From: Craspedostauros australis
Lineage: Eukaryota > Bacillariophyta > Bacillariophyceae > Mastogloiales > Achnanthaceae
Direction: 5' to 3'
Assembly (NCBI GenBank): GCA_026770025.1
Contig: JAMXDE010000013.1
Coordinates: 806,001 to 870,000, forward strand
DNA length: 64,000 nucleotides
In this document: piece by piece, positions 50,007 to 61,749 of the stretch
Numbering within the stretch: position 1 is the first letter of the stretch
Layout: each line of letters begins with the position of its first letter
Translations under genes and position numbers: made by a program
The notes under the pieces: model-generated
Database searches by the model: none
What the model saw: the letters and a program-made list of their open reading frames with translations, nothing else
What the model was told of the DNA's origin: nothing

Positions 50007-50407
50007 CGACGAAACATGAATACCTCAGCCGCAGATTGCAGGCGCACGAGACGGAGATCTTCCATGTCCGTCCAGTGACACCCAGCCGACCGCAATACAT
50101 CGGTAGCGATATTCACTTCTCGTGCGGACCGGAAGTTGACAGCTTCAACCTCATGGACAACAACACCGTCGAGATCAACCTCAAGCGCGACTTGGAGCGG
50201 TTGGGCAAGTACATTTACGTGTTCGTGCCCGTCACCAACACCGCTTCCGTTCGTGTCAAAGTTGGTGGCAAGCAGGAGACGTGGAGCGTCCACTCGCAAG
50301 TCCCACAGAAAGGAGACCCGAACAGCTGCGGTTCCATTCTGCGAATCGCCATCGACATCAAAGCGGATGGTTCCGGAGATGATGGGAGGGTGTCGATTCT
50401 ATTTTGA
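49751..50407 (+). CDS. Unidentified protein, C-terminal beta-rich fragment (up to 218 aa)
   Basis: I do not recognise this gene with confidence. The last about 120 residues look coding (IGSDIHFSCGPEVDSFNLMDNNTVEINLKRD, LGKYIYVFVPVTNTASVRVKVGG). They read like a terminal beta-sandwich, possibly of a large glycoside hydrolase. The first about 80 residues overlap the minus-strand ORF at 49221-50006 and are Ser/His-rich. There is no plausible upstream domain, so this is likely a relic or the last exon of a gene whose earlier part is missing. Confidence 0.35.
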   Translation: MLGSNWSDEPSEVRVPRTALQTPHDTGKLLDSADRDGETLPASPSSRSHSHDGYHVFSFWSGQCQWIDHTTPTADTQAEQNGDGASTKHEYLSRRLQAHETEIFHVRPVTPSRPQYIGSDIHFSCGPEVDSFNLMDNNTVEINLKRDLERLGKYIYVFVPVTNTASVRVKVGGKQETWSVHSQVPQKGDPNSCGSILRIAIDIKADGSGDDGRVSILF

Positions 50408-50837
50408 TGCGTTGCAACCGGAATCGCGGCACTGTCGTCCTCGCCTGGTACTCTACACATCGCGATATGACTTGCCGGCACATTCCCGTTCAAGTGCAGA
50501 AGCGTTCGCAGAACAAACATAGAAATCTACTCTCAAGATACTATCACTCCTACTCATTCACGAATGTAGTCAAACGTGGATAGCCTTGCTGTCGTCCGTT
50601 AGATTTCGCGCCAACACGACACGACAACACTGCCAACCACCAAGCGACAACATGCAGTTGCGTCTCCCAACCAACTCCAAACACAACCACACACCCATCA
50701 CGACAGAGTCTCCGAGTCCATCTTCATCGCTTGGCCGACTTGACGACATTCTCCACAATCTCCGACTTCAACAGCGGAGCAGTCATTCCAGTGGACGCAC
50801 ACTACAATACACAGGGAGTAGCAGAGTCGGCGACATC

Positions 50838-51232
50838 ATGGATAGCACTACACAGACAGGCGCCACGCCGCTGCCAATCATGCGCGGTGTGGAGTACCGA
50901 TGCGGAGACTGCGGTGCCCGCAACATGATCAAGGGAGGCGATCCCGTGCGATGTCGGCAATGCGGGTTCCGCATCCTCTACAAGACGCGCACGAAGCGAT
51001 GTAAGTGGAACTATGTTGCGATGCGCTGTGATGGAATGTGCTATGCTGTGCCGTGGCTTGTCTTTATGAGAATGAATGCACTCAACGCGGGCCTGAAATC
51101 CACTCACAACGACACCCTGCAAATTGATGTCGCTCCTACCTTCAAACCGGACGATTTTTGCTTCCACCATGGATACTTCTACGAATCCGCGACGATGATG
51201 CAACAATAGTGATCCAGTTTGAAGCGCGATAG
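50838..51232 (+). CDS. RPB12: DNA-directed RNA polymerases I, II and III subunit RPABC4 (RPB12), 61 aa, one intron
   Basis: This small zinc protein is shared by all three nuclear RNA polymerases. The zinc ribbon and core are clear: [10 protein letters not shown]...[16 protein letters not shown], with Cys pairs CGDC and CRQC. An intron at 51001-51209 (GTAAGT donor, CAATAG acceptor) joins exon 1, ending in Arg plus one base, to a 23-base final exon at 51210-51232. The spliced product ends RTKRLIQFEAR, the family's invariant tail (yeast ends very similarly). The unspliced ORF instead runs to a nonsense stop at 51207-51209. The start is uncertain: ATG 50838 gives 61 residues, while ATG 50652 would add a Ser/Thr-rich extension. 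Confidence 0.92.
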
Positions 51233-52278
51233 CGATCAATTGGAAATACCGTAGCGGAAGACGGGGCCTTGCTTTGATGAAACCGCGGACGGAATTTACG
51301 ACAGCATAGACGATGACAGCGGATGCCGTCGGGTGGGCGATGAATTGCTCGACGCAGCAACGCAAAGCAACAGGTGAAGAAATGGAGGGAGCGAAGCTGC
51401 ACCGTAGCGAATATGCACAGAGCCGACGTCGCGGCTGCATATGTGCAATGGAAAGTTGAAGAGGCCACAAGATGTGAATGATGCATCACACACCATCATC
51501 GGAATATTGGCAGAGAATCAATGGCGAATGGACCTGCTTTGTTGGGACACAGCGAATGACCATAAAACTCGAACGATCGAAGACTATGCCTTGGACGCAT
51601 TCACTGCAACCTTTTCAGCGACAAGGATGGGATGATGATTGCCGATGATTGCCGGTGCAGTTCCCATCGCGATTCACCCAAATGGTGGACAATGACCGCT
51701 GTTTCAATCAGCGCAGCGTGTGTCAAGAAACGGTACATCCATGAGGGCATACGCCGGGCGTCGCTGACATTACATGACAGCCTGGCGCCGGCACAATAAA
51801 GTTGCGGAAGGCGACGTACATAGTGGATACTTGATTGCATAAACTGAAAGCAACAGAGAACAATAACCAGATCAAGAGTTGCGCAACTCATGAAAAGTCA
51901 CAAGATCTTTCATCCCTCTCTGGTGCTTGAATCCTCTTCACAGTCCATATTTCGTGCGGACCGCTGCTCGTTGATCATACTCTTGTGCTTTTCCAAAGGC
52001 TTGAGGTGATGCCTGCGCACCGCCGATTCTCTGAAACGTCTGCAGTTTCTTCGGCGATAGTCCTCCATGACGGCCGTCTTCGATCTCAAAGTTATAGTTC
52101 TCATCGAACGCATCGACGGGGGCGCCCAAACACACACAGCATCAATGCCAGAAAAGGAAGCACAAATGCGCTGCACACCTGAAAGTCCATGATCTGCCAA
52201 TGTCGAACGTTTCGTGAAATGGAAATGAACGAAGGCTCTGTCAAATAAGTTCATCCACTGTTCTATTTGGTCTTTGCC
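51233..52278. other. Intergenic, no feature recognised
   Basis: This is the space between RPB12 and the 3' end of the large ATPase gene. Short ORFs are present on both strands but none carries recognisable sequence. Confidence 0.5.
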
Positions 52279-55200
52279 CTATGCATAATCCGACTTATGC
52301 TGGCGCAACAGCATGTCGACCTTCTTGTTCGCGCCCCACTGTCCGTATAGATTGATGGACTCCTCCAAATGGATCTTCGCCTTCTCCTTGTTTCCTCTGC
52401 GAGCATAGAAAGCAGAGTATCTCTCATTCACAAGGGCCTGGTCGTGAATAAGCGACTGTCGCCGCGTCATTTGGATGGCCTCGTCGTATTGCTCGATTGC
52501 TTTCTTGTCTTGTTTCTTCAGAGAGTACTTTTCAGCATCCAACAGCGCAATGTACGGGATGCAATTCGGATTGCCCTTCTTGGCCCACCTCTTCAATATC
52601 TTCAGGAATGTGCGAGCGTGCTTGGTGTAGTAGGATGGTTTGCATTTGTGTGCCATCCCGTAACAGCAGAGTGCACTATGGAACAGTGCAGGAGGCAGAT
52701 AGTAACTGGATGGTAGCGCCTTGACCCAATCCAGGCAAGATTTGATTGCAATTTGGGAACCAATTTCATGCTCGCCAAAGTAGGCTGCAAGATACAGCTG
52801 GAATATCCTGCGAGTCATGTCTTGAGCATCTGCTAGCGCATGGTTGGCATCATACGCTTCGTTTGTTTCGTTGTATGCATCCCCAATCAATTGGGTTGTG
52901 TGGTTGGAGGCACCTCGAAGGTTCAAGACAAGCTGCCATAGCATGAGGGTCAGCTGGTATTGGAGGTTCTGCTGGAAATCTCGCATGGTGTTGCTGTGAA
53001 CCAGTGCATCTTCGTCGAGAGAGTCCAGCGGTTGCCCGGCGACGAGGCTGAAGACGAGAGAGCCATACAGAGACCAAGTACCAGTTTCCACGTCACCAGT
53101 GGACATACTTAGCCTTGAAGCCTCCAGCATGGGACTGATACTTTCTTCAAACGGATGATTCCAATGACGAATGCCGCATTGGTGATAGTGTATAGTCTTG
53201 CCATCAAAGCTGGGATCATCCGATATCTTGGTGATTCTCAGCGCTATCTTCCCACACTTTTGAGCCACATCGAAGCGCTCCAGTATGCAAACCTCGAGAA
53301 TTCCGGCGAAGGCCAGAGCCGATGCCGAATACATCGTGATTCCTTGTTTCAAGCTCAGCCTCAATGCCTTCACAGTGATCAAAGGCACGAGATCGGGTGC
53401 GCTCAAGTAAGCGATCATTGTGAACTTGTCCAATGTCTTCATGACGGCTTGACGATGTTCGTCATTTGATAACGACAGCGTGTCTCTCAAGTCTTCTTCC
53501 AGCCGTCGAACTATGCTCTGGGTTGATATTATTCCTCGGAGAATGTAGATCATCCGACCCAGGGTGGTGGAAGGAAGATTGCAACCAAGCTGTGACAACA
53601 GGTCAAGGCACATATCCACGGGCCCTTCCTCTTCAGTATTCTCTGTTTCCGAGAAAGAGATGTCGATCAGGACGTGATATGCACGGACCTTGCCCAGTAT
53701 GCCACAGTTCTGATTGATGACGGCCTTGCAGTATGATCGTGAGGCGGCGAAGCTGGTGATCACGAGATGGCTCTCCGCTGCCGATGAGTACAGCTCCAGG
53801 CTCTCCTCACTCAGCGTCTGCCAGTGATCATCTGGAAGGAGATCGATCGCCAAGGCGAAATATGAAGACGCCAGATGGAAGGCCGATGCACTGGCGGCCT
53901 GCTGCCCAGCCTTGTGGTTGAGCATGATGATCCTCATTCGACGATCCAACGCCTGACGGCTGGGCATGAGATCGGGTCTCGTGTCGAGAAGATTGGTGAT
54001 CATGAAGATCTTGTCGTTGAGGTCGTTCTCAGATAGCGCGTACAGCAGGATCTCTCCAACACGATACTTGAGCTCCGAGAGCTGGTCTTCTGTGGGTATC
54101 ATGGATAGTGCGGCTTCTTGGACCTTGTCATGGATAAAGGCGTATTGGACGGATTTGGCCCGTCTGACTCGCGTACTCTTGTTGCTGGTGGATGTCTCTT
54201 TGGAGCTGCCATCGCTAACTGTGGAGCTTTGGTGATCAAGCACTTGTACTTTCTTGAGCAATGCTTCTCTGTCGAATGTCTGGAGCATGGCGATGATCTC
54301 ATCCTCCTTGACGATCTTGGTGACTTGGAATACCTCGCGGAAGAACTTGGAGTGACTGGAGTGGATGAAGAGGCCCGTGATGACTGCGCAGACGTGCGAA
54401 GTAGAGAACGTGGCTCCGAGGCAGGCCGCGATGGATAGTACCCAGTGCGTGGAGGCGGACTTTTGGAGCCTCATCTTCATGAGGTCCATGATGTTGTCAC
54501 CCGCAGCCGCAGATCTGTAAGTGATCTCGTTGACATCCCAGGCCCATGCTGCTGCGTGGCTGGCGTCATTCGTGACTCCTGATACTTCTGGGAGTGTCGC
54601 CGCTGCTGTTGTTGGCGGTGTCGGCGGTGTTGGTAGATGATTCTGGGTGATGAGACCGTCCTTGACGAGTGAGTCAAGGTACTGCTGGATGAAGAACATG
54701 TTGCCAGCCGTCTTCCCGTGCACGATCTCTGCCAGAGGCATCAAGTGTGCGAGCGATGATGCAGCTTCGGAATGATCGGGATGATCGCCTTCGTCTCCTT
54801 CATGCGAAGATACACGGAAGAGGCGCTGGAGGTACACTGCTACCTCATCCACGCTCAGATCCTCGACTGAGAGCTTAATGATCCGAATGGACCGCTCTCT
54901 CTTCGATTCCTCCAACGATGCCAGAGTCGCCTTCAGAGTCTGGTTCTCATCCAACATGTTCGAACGGTACAGTCCGATGATGGTCAGCGATGTGCTTCTG
55001 CTGTCCAGCAGCCAGGACTGGATGAGACCCAGCGAGGCTCGATCAGCCCACTGAAGGTCGTCGATGGCCATGACTACTGGGCAGTAGCTGCAGAGGATCT
55101 GCATGAACCTGCGCAACACGTAGGTGATTCGTTGTGTGTGGCTTTTGTAATTCATGGACAAGCCGCTACCCCACACACTGCTGCCGACAGAGGGGCAGAC

Positions 55201-56166
55201 GGATTCGTCGCTGACACCGTGAAGCGATGTCGGCAATGGTAATGCCAAATTCGGGTGTGTAGCTGATGTGGCGGAACCCGGGGGGTTGCCATTCCCAACA
55301 GCCTGCTGCGATGTCTTCACGGTTGTCAGCATTTCAATGTTAGGGATGACGTGGGATAGCAGCGCTAGCTCTCCCATCGATAGCCCTTTCGACACCAACG
55401 TCGCGAGTGTCTGACGCTTCGATCCAGGGCCCTCAGTGCTTGCCTGGTGTTCTGTCGAGGCCTTCACTTCTGACTGAGCCCTGTTTGCCACCTGTTCGCA
55501 TAGCTCCGCCATGGCTGACTGGATACCTGTGTACGGGACACCCTCCTTCTTGGTGGATAATTCGCATTTTCCTGTTGCGAAGAAGCCATCGAAAGGCGCG
55601 TCTGTGTCATTGTTGCTGTCGTTGATGTTGGCTTGATCTGGACCGACGAAGCATGCTGTTTGAGGCAGCAAGCTTTTGCAGACTTGCTCGACGAGTGCTG
55701 ACTTGCCGCTTCCGGACTGCCCAGAGATCAAGACTAACGACCGAACGTGGTTTTGAGCGGTGGATGCGATGGTTGTATTTGGCACGGGCGACGATGGCAG
55801 CGGCGATGGCGGCAAGTCCTTGGTTTCTACATCGCTGCCGTTGCTACTTGTGGCAGTTCCACTGGCCGTGCTGCTGCTGCTACTACAAGCGTGGATGCAT
55901 GTATTTCCCTCAACCCCGTTGGTCGATGAGATTGGATCTTTCGGAAGGCTGGCTGCAGGCCCTTGGTTCAGAACCGAATATGTTTTCTTTTTTTGTTGGT
56001 TCTCGATTGCGTTGAGCAATACACGGATCTCCTTGTCACGTCCAACCAGGCCGACCTTGTCGAATGCGAGGCATGCCGTCACCTCGGTTGCATGCGTTGG
56101 CATTGTTGCTGTTGCGATTGGTGTTGCTGCCATCGCTTCAAGTTGTGTGGTTGTTATCGTGATCAT
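52279..56166 (-). CDS. Large STAND/AAA_16-type ATPase with helical-repeat C-terminus (1295 aa)
   Basis: The N-terminus has VGLVGRDKEIRVLLNAI (about residues 37-54), the usual opening of AAA_16 signalling ATPases. After a Ser/Thr/Pro linker come Walker A GQSGSGKSALVEQ (149-161) and Walker B VVMAIDDLQWAD (364-375), with LTIIGLYRSN after it as a sensor-like strand. The second half (about 700-1290) is helical and TPR-like, ending in INLYGQWGANKKVDMLLRQH. Such proteins act as ATP-driven scaffolds. Many homologues in diatoms continue into a kinase or cyclase domain, which I do not see here. The ORF is single-exon, starts at ATG 56166 and is very long and uninterrupted. Its partner and signal are unknown. 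Confidence 0.8.
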   Translation of the reverse strand: MITITTTQLEAMAATPIATATMPTHATEVTACLAFDKVGLVGRDKEIRVLLNAIENQQKKKTYSVLNQGPAASLPKDPISSTNGVEGNTCIHACSSSSSTASGTATSSNGSDVETKDLPPSPLPSSPVPNTTIASTAQNHVRSLVLISGQSGSGKSALVEQVCKSLLPQTACFVGPDQANINDSNNDTDAPFDGFFATGKCELSTKKEGVPYTGIQSAMAELCEQVANRAQSEVKASTEHQASTEGPGSKRQTLATLVSKGLSMGELALLSHVIPNIEMLTTVKTSQQAVGNGNPPGSATSATHPNLALPLPTSLHGVSDESVCPSVGSSVWGSGLSMNYKSHTQRITYVLRRFMQILCSYCPVVMAIDDLQWADRASLGLIQSWLLDSRSTSLTIIGLYRSNMLDENQTLKATLASLEESKRERSIRIIKLSVEDLSVDEVAVYLQRLFRVSSHEGDEGDHPDHSEAASSLAHLMPLAEIVHGKTAGNMFFIQQYLDSLVKDGLITQNHLPTPPTPPTTAAATLPEVSGVTNDASHAAAWAWDVNEITYRSAAAGDNIMDLMKMRLQKSASTHWVLSIAACLGATFSTSHVCAVITGLFIHSSHSKFFREVFQVTKIVKEDEIIAMLQTFDREALLKKVQVLDHQSSTVSDGSSKETSTSNKSTRVRRAKSVQYAFIHDKVQEAALSMIPTEDQLSELKYRVGEILLYALSENDLNDKIFMITNLLDTRPDLMPSRQALDRRMRIIMLNHKAGQQAASASAFHLASSYFALAIDLLPDDHWQTLSEESLELYSSAAESHLVITSFAASRSYCKAVINQNCGILGKVRAYHVLIDISFSETENTEEEGPVDMCLDLLSQLGCNLPSTTLGRMIYILRGIISTQSIVRRLEEDLRDTLSLSNDEHRQAVMKTLDKFTMIAYLSAPDLVPLITVKALRLSLKQGITMYSASALAFAGILEVCILERFDVAQKCGKIALRITKISDDPSFDGKTIHYHQCGIRHWNHPFEESISPMLEASRLSMSTGDVETGTWSLYGSLVFSLVAGQPLDSLDEDALVHSNTMRDFQQNLQYQLTLMLWQLVLNLRGASNHTTQLIGDAYNETNEAYDANHALADAQDMTRRIFQLYLAAYFGEHEIGSQIAIKSCLDWVKALPSSYYLPPALFHSALCCYGMAHKCKPSYYTKHARTFLKILKRWAKKGNPNCIPYIALLDAEKYSLKKQDKKAIEQYDEAIQMTRRQSLIHDQALVNERYSAFYARRGNKEKAKIHLEESINLYGQWGANKKVDMLLRQHKSDYA

Positions 56167-57431
56167 GGGCTCGTGGCAATTTCGCGCCGGTTTGATCTAC
56201 TTTTGTGACACCAAGAAGTGCGGGTGGCCAGAGCGCTCATGCCAGCACCAAGGTCCTACTCGCAACTTGGATGTACACCAAGCCGAGCATCGTCAATGCC
56301 ACACGGAGGGGCGTTGAATGGTGGATTCGAAGCAGAGTAGGGAATCTGGGTTCATCCCAGTCAGTGTTTCCGTTCTGGGTTTCAGAAGGATCGAGCCCAA
56401 CTATAGCTAATTGTCTGTATCCTGCTGTGGTGCCAATTCGCGCGCACAAGCGCGTCCACGTCCCACGAAAGGGCACTTCCCGCTTTTCGTGTCAGCAAGA
56501 TCGAGGGAGTGTCTAGAGGGAGAGGTCCACGACCCTGTTTCCACTCCGTGCTGCCTTTCATGAACCTTTCCTGTCGCCAAACCTGCTTTTGTTTTTCGTG
56601 GTTGTTCCCTTGGGAAAGGTTTGGTTGACATCAACCGGACTGATACCAACTTGATTGTTGTCATTCCGCTATTGACGGACGTCGGTTCACAGCACGTTCT
56701 GTGAGCAGCGCAGTCTCTTGACACATTTGGGGAGGCTTGAGAGGCGTACCGAATCGCTTCAGGCCACCTGCTCATCCTATTGAACGGTCGAGCGAAGACC
56801 CTCGATAAATTGGCAGGGCCGATTTTGATCCTTGGTCGTACGACAATACGAGGTAAGCGCGTGCCTCAGCATATGGTACAAGTTACAAGAAAGATATTCT
56901 GTTCGACTTGTTTTTGTTCGTGGTGAGGCATCAACCACGATAATAGAGTGTGTCCGTTTCTCTAATCTGGCCACGCCTGATATCTTGGACGGGCCTTTCT
57001 TCACTTTGGACAGTATCCGCCTACCCAGTGTCTTGAATCAATGCATCTCTGAGGTTCGTTGGGTGGTATTGGTCTTGACAAGGTACGAAGATGGTGCCCA
57101 CAAGGCATGCCGTTACGGTGTTGATTGACGCTTTTTTGCACGAAATCTTTTGCAGCCCACGATCGCTCTGAGTGCTCCGCCAGCTCCCCCGTCCTCGTTT
57201 GGATCGTCGCGCGTTCTCTCGGAGAAGGAGAACAACAAGAAAGCCACCTGCGGGACACGAATATACGTACGTATGGCACCATGTGACGAGATAGATGGCG
57301 CCAGTGCATGGTGCATCGGAGTCGAGTACCATCTGGAATGCAGTTCTGAACGAGGCGAAAATGTCTCCAGCTCGTGGAATACTTGCGACGTCAGGGGCGA
57401 CACCTTACGCGTTTGAGTTGGGACGCCCCAA
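56167..57431. other. Intergenic, upstream of the ATPase gene and left of element 4
   Basis: This should contain the promoter of the ATPase gene at its left end. The rest, up to the insertion point of element 4, shows no coding or repeat feature. The five bases before the LTR are CCCAA. Confidence 0.5.
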
Positions 57432-57849
57432 TGTTGTTTCCCAGCAGTGGACTCGCCTGGTTTGGACGAGGACGCTGCTTGGCTCTGGTGACAACTAGCA
57501 ACTTAGGAATGCATTGTAACTGTGCTGCTAATTGTGAGTGTAATTATGTATGGATGTTGCTTCATTGAGTTGCTTGGCATTCGCGTTGCTATCTGAAGTT
57601 TCTCCTCTTTTGGTTTGAATGTATCGTGCATCCGTGTCATTGGTGGGCGGGACTGTTTGAACCAATCATGCCTCTCTTCCAGGATCCGATTTGAAGTAGT
57701 ATACTGTGCGGGGCGGTAGAGCTATGCTTCTGGGATCCTTCTCAGTCTCGGATACGATCGTGTCACATGTCTGACTCTCGGATACCTTCGAGTCGATCGA
57801 TTCGTGCCTTGGATACCAGTTGAGTCCCGCATGTGATTCTCGGATACCA
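57432..57849 (-). repeat. 3' LTR of element 4
   Basis: On the plus strand this starts TGTTGTTTCCC and ends CTCGGATACCA; in coding orientation it runs TGGTATCCGAG...GGGAAACAACA. Internal CTCGGATACC-like words recur at about 57747, 57778 and 57838. The inner boundary is inferred from TG/CA ends, because the second LTR is truncated by the window. Confidence 0.8.
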
Positions 57850-57870
57850 TATTATCCCACACTCCCTCGT

Positions 57871-60800
57871 TCATTCGGATGCTGGTGCGCCTGGTCTCCA
57901 TCCCATCGTGAGCTGTGTGAACCGTTGGAACAAGTCCGATGACAATGGCTTGGTCCATAGGTCTGCGAGTTGCTCCTCTGATGAGATGGGTAGAATTTCG
58001 ATCATTTTGTTCTCAACGTAGCGCCTGAAGTGGTGGTACTTGACATTGATGTGTTTGGTTCTGGGTCTCATCTTTGGCATTCTGGCTATTTCGAGTGCGC
58101 CTGAGTTGTCTTCAAATGCCTTGCAGTAGACTTTGGGCTTGTATCGGTTTGGCGTGATTCCCAGGTCACACATCTCTTGCAGCATGTGCATCATCGGTAT
58201 GACTTCACGCAGAGCTGTGGATAGGCTGATGAATTCTGCCTCGGTGGTACTCAAAGCGATCTCCGTCTGTAGCTTGGATGCCCATGTCACTGGACATCCA
58301 GCGAACATGATGATGTAGCCGGTTCTGGACTTGGATGTGCTGGGGTCTGTTGCCGCTGTCTCCTTGTTCCATAGTCCCACAAAGTCTGCATCTGCATAGC
58401 ATTCGAAACCCTTGTCCTTGGGATCGAGGATGATTCCCTCATCCCTGGTTGATCTCAGGTATCGTATGATGTGATGGACTGCATTGGTGTGCGACTTCTT
58501 TGGGTCTTGGCAGAATCAGGCTGCCTGGTGCACTGCATATGCTATCTCTCCTCTCGTGGATTTCTCAAGGAAGTTGAGCTTTCCAATCACTGATCTGTAG
58601 TGCCATGCCGCATTGTGTGGTGGTCCATCTTCGTCCTTGTTGAGGATGGTGGTCGATTGTGCTGGTGTGTCGCGAGGCCGAGTGTTTGGCCTGAAGTTGA
58701 CGTCTTCGACCAGTTGATCGATGAGATGTGGTTGTGCCAGCTTGACTCTTCCATCCTCCATTTTGGTGATGTGCACGCCAAGGTAGTCAGTGATGTCTCC
58801 CTCGTCAGTCATGCTGTATTTGGACTGCATGTTGGCGAGGATCTCTTCCACTTGCTCCTTGTCTGGCCCAGCGAGGATGCCGTCGTCGACGTATACAAGG
58901 AAGATTGTCCTTCCCTTGTAGTAGACGCATCTATCGTACTTGCTTTGCACGAATCCCATGTCGAGTAGGCCTTTGTGCAGATGTTCGTTCCACACACGCC
59001 CTGCCTGTTTCTGTCCGTACAGATTCTTCACGAGTTGGAGGACGTGGGACTTGTTGTCGCCCCCTTGTAGTTTCACTCCAGTAGGTATTTCCATGTATAT
59101 GGTGGTCTCAACGTCAGCCTGCGGGTATGCCAGGATGAAGTCCACCTGCTTGGTGTGCCAGTCGAGCATGATGCTGAGTATGAGGACCAGCCGGATGGAT
59201 ATCCAAGTGACCACTGGGGCGTAGGTTTCCCAGTAGTTCACTCCCTTCTCCTGCTGACCGCCATGGGCGTTCAGCCGAGCCTTCCATCGATATACCTCTC
59301 TCGTCTTGAGCCGTCTCTTTCGTTTCATGGACCATACCGATGATAGCACCTTGTGCTCCTTGGGAACCTGGGTGCGTGGGATCAACTTCCAGTGACCGTT
59401 GTCGTGATGTGCATCGATCTCCTTCTGCATGGCCTCTTTGAATTTGTCTCGATCCGGCTGTGCCATTGCTTGGTGATAGTACATCGTATCTGGGTCCGCA
59501 CTGGCTGCGAATGCTAGTGGGTCATCATATGCCTTAGGGTCAAAGCTGTCATGGTCAAGATGGTAGTTGGCCACCTTGTATGCCGCTGGGATGGCGATTA
59601 CGCCTGTCTCGATGTTCTCCAATACCTTGCGAGATGGTGTTCTGTTCCTGCTCGATCGCCTGAGGCCTGTTGGTGTCGTTGTGGGGTGTTGCCCTGCAAC
59701 CGCGCCATCCTCTCCGATATCTGATGGTTGCTCACCGATGCCGATCTGGTTCTGTTCCATTGTTGGTGCATTCTGTTTCAGTCTCTCATCCACCATGGTA
59801 TCAGTCTCGATGTCTTGGTTCTGCAGAGTCTCCTCGGTGTCAGGTTCTGCCACAGTCGCTGATTGCTTGTTGATGTATTGTTCAGGAGCTCCCTCGGGCA
59901 TCGTGATGTGTTTTGTCTTGCTCTTGCTGTGGCCCAGCTGTGGACTTAGCTTTGCTAGCTGTTTCCATTTGCTGTGGTTGTTGTCCATGTCTGGAGCCAC
60001 GGTTTGGAACATGTCGTCACATTTGATGTGGAATTGAGGAGAGACCAATCCGGTTCTTGGATTGAGTATCAGAGCAACTGACTTGGCGTGAACTGGTGAT
60101 ATTCCGATGTAGATGCCAAGCCGTGAGCGTGATAGCCACTTGGGTTGGCTTCCTCCTGATGCCAGCCTTGAGTTGAGTACGTATGTTGGGCATCCGAAAG
60201 TGTGGAAGTGTTTCAGCTGTGGTCTGACCTGTGCACCTGTGAATCTTTCGATGGGTGTTTGGGCTTGATGCTTGACCATTGGCGCCGAGTTGATGACCTC
60301 GTTAGCCATTCGAAGAGCGTATGGCCAGAGCGCGATTGACATTGCAGCCTTCCATCGGATGGATGCATGCAATATCATGGTGCGAGCTGGTTCCATGAGA
60401 TCTCTGATGCGCCTTTCGGCTACTCCATTCTGGAAGTGTGCCTCTGCCGCGCAGAAGGTGATTGTCTGTCCTGTCCGATCGATGTGATCTCGCCATAGAT
60501 TCTCAGCGAACCTGCCATTGTCTGCATGATAATGCTTGACTTGGACATGGTGGCTGCGAGCATAGGCTTCGAAGGTCTTCTTTGCGTTCAGCGTCTCTTC
60601 AGCGTTTGTGCTCTTCTGTAGGTGCACGTAACTGAGTCTGCTGTAGTGGTCCACAAATATCGTAGCTGCCCGATACCTCTGGTTGGTGAGCTTGCCTTTC
60701 ACTTGGCCAATGAAGCCTGGAGTGGGTGACTCGAGTTGGTCCACGGATATGCAGTCGCCAGGCTGGTTGATGGGCACTGGTCTGATGGTGCGCTGTTGCT

Positions 60801-61749
60801 TGGCTCGAGTTCGCCATGGTTTCTTGGTTGCCTTGCCGTACGAGCAGCTGGCGCACACTGGTAGTTGGCAGTGCTTGAACTTCGATGGCAGTTCTCCTGT
60901 GTTCGCCATGTGTCTCATTTTGTTGAATGAGATGTGGCCGAGCCTGTAGTGAACCTGAAGCATTTCTGCTGTGTTGGTCCCTGCGTATTCGTTGTTTGTG
61001 TGGATGGTTCTTCCGGCGGGTGAGTCCCTGAAGTTGATTTGCATGGGGATGCTCCTCTCTTTCGTGGTGGATGGCTCGTCTGTTTGGAGCCTTTCTGTTG
61101 TTGCTCGCTGTCGTGCCGGAAGTGGTTGTTGTTGGTGGGAGACTTCGTCTGTCGACTCGTCGTCTCCCTCGGAGTCTGTGATGTGATCTTGGTTTGAGGT
61201 TTCGTGAACCGATTCCTCATCGCTCACGATATTGGACTCGCTGTGAAGTTCTGTGGTGACCTCCGGAAGCATGTTGTTTGCCATGCAGTAGGTTGCAAAA
61301 CACTTGATGCCTGGTGCCGACTGAAGCATTCCGATGTTGGACTTGCTCAGTGGTATGGTTCTCTTGTGCTTGCGGTTGTCCCAAAAGAGCTCCATCTTGT
61401 CACCGAGCGTCAGACACCCAGTTCCGTGTGTATCTCCCTTGGTTTGTGCCCAGTGTTGTGGGCATAGTAGTCGGAATGGTAGATCAGGTTGATATGCCAC
61501 GTTCTCAAGTGTGATGGTGTGCTTGATGCCGAGGTCGTCTTGTATCTTCCATCTCACCTTGCCCATGTATCTGATACGGGCCTGTCCTACACCTCTGACC
61601 TGTTGGTTGACTTGTTTTGGTTTGCCAACGAAGTCGCTGAGTGTGTTGGTGAACGAAGTTGACGCGCAGTTGTCGACAGCGATGTTGAACGAGTCGGAGT
61701 CGAATCTTGCTGTGGATGTTGCGTCTCTTCTGTGCTTGGGTTGAGCTTG
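57871..61749 (-). pseudogene. Element 4 Pol (protease, integrase, RT, RNase H), one internal TGA
   Basis: The open frame begins after a TGA at 61750-61752. Read leftwards it shows the protease (FNIAVDNCASTS), the FRLLCPQHWAQ block, the pre-integrase HHCC (HYRLGHISFNKM...CASCSYGK), the integrase (ISVDQLESPTPGF, HADNGRFAEN, QNGVAERRIRDL), reverse transcriptase (VDFILAYPQAD, YVDDGIL) and RNase H (ALSTTEAEFISLSTA, then EDNSGALEIA). A TGA at 58516-58518 interrupts the frame between RT and RNase H in a position where related proteins, as I recall them, have Arg (AVHQ.ARF). The final stop is TGA at 57871-57873. No frameshift is needed. A 5.8-kb collinear frame with only TGA breaks is discussed as a finding. 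Confidence 0.88.

Noticed and set aside
56407-57403. Short ORFs between the ATPase gene and element 4
   Set aside because: Several overlap on both strands, all are under 125 codons, and none shows recognisable motifs or a consistent start.
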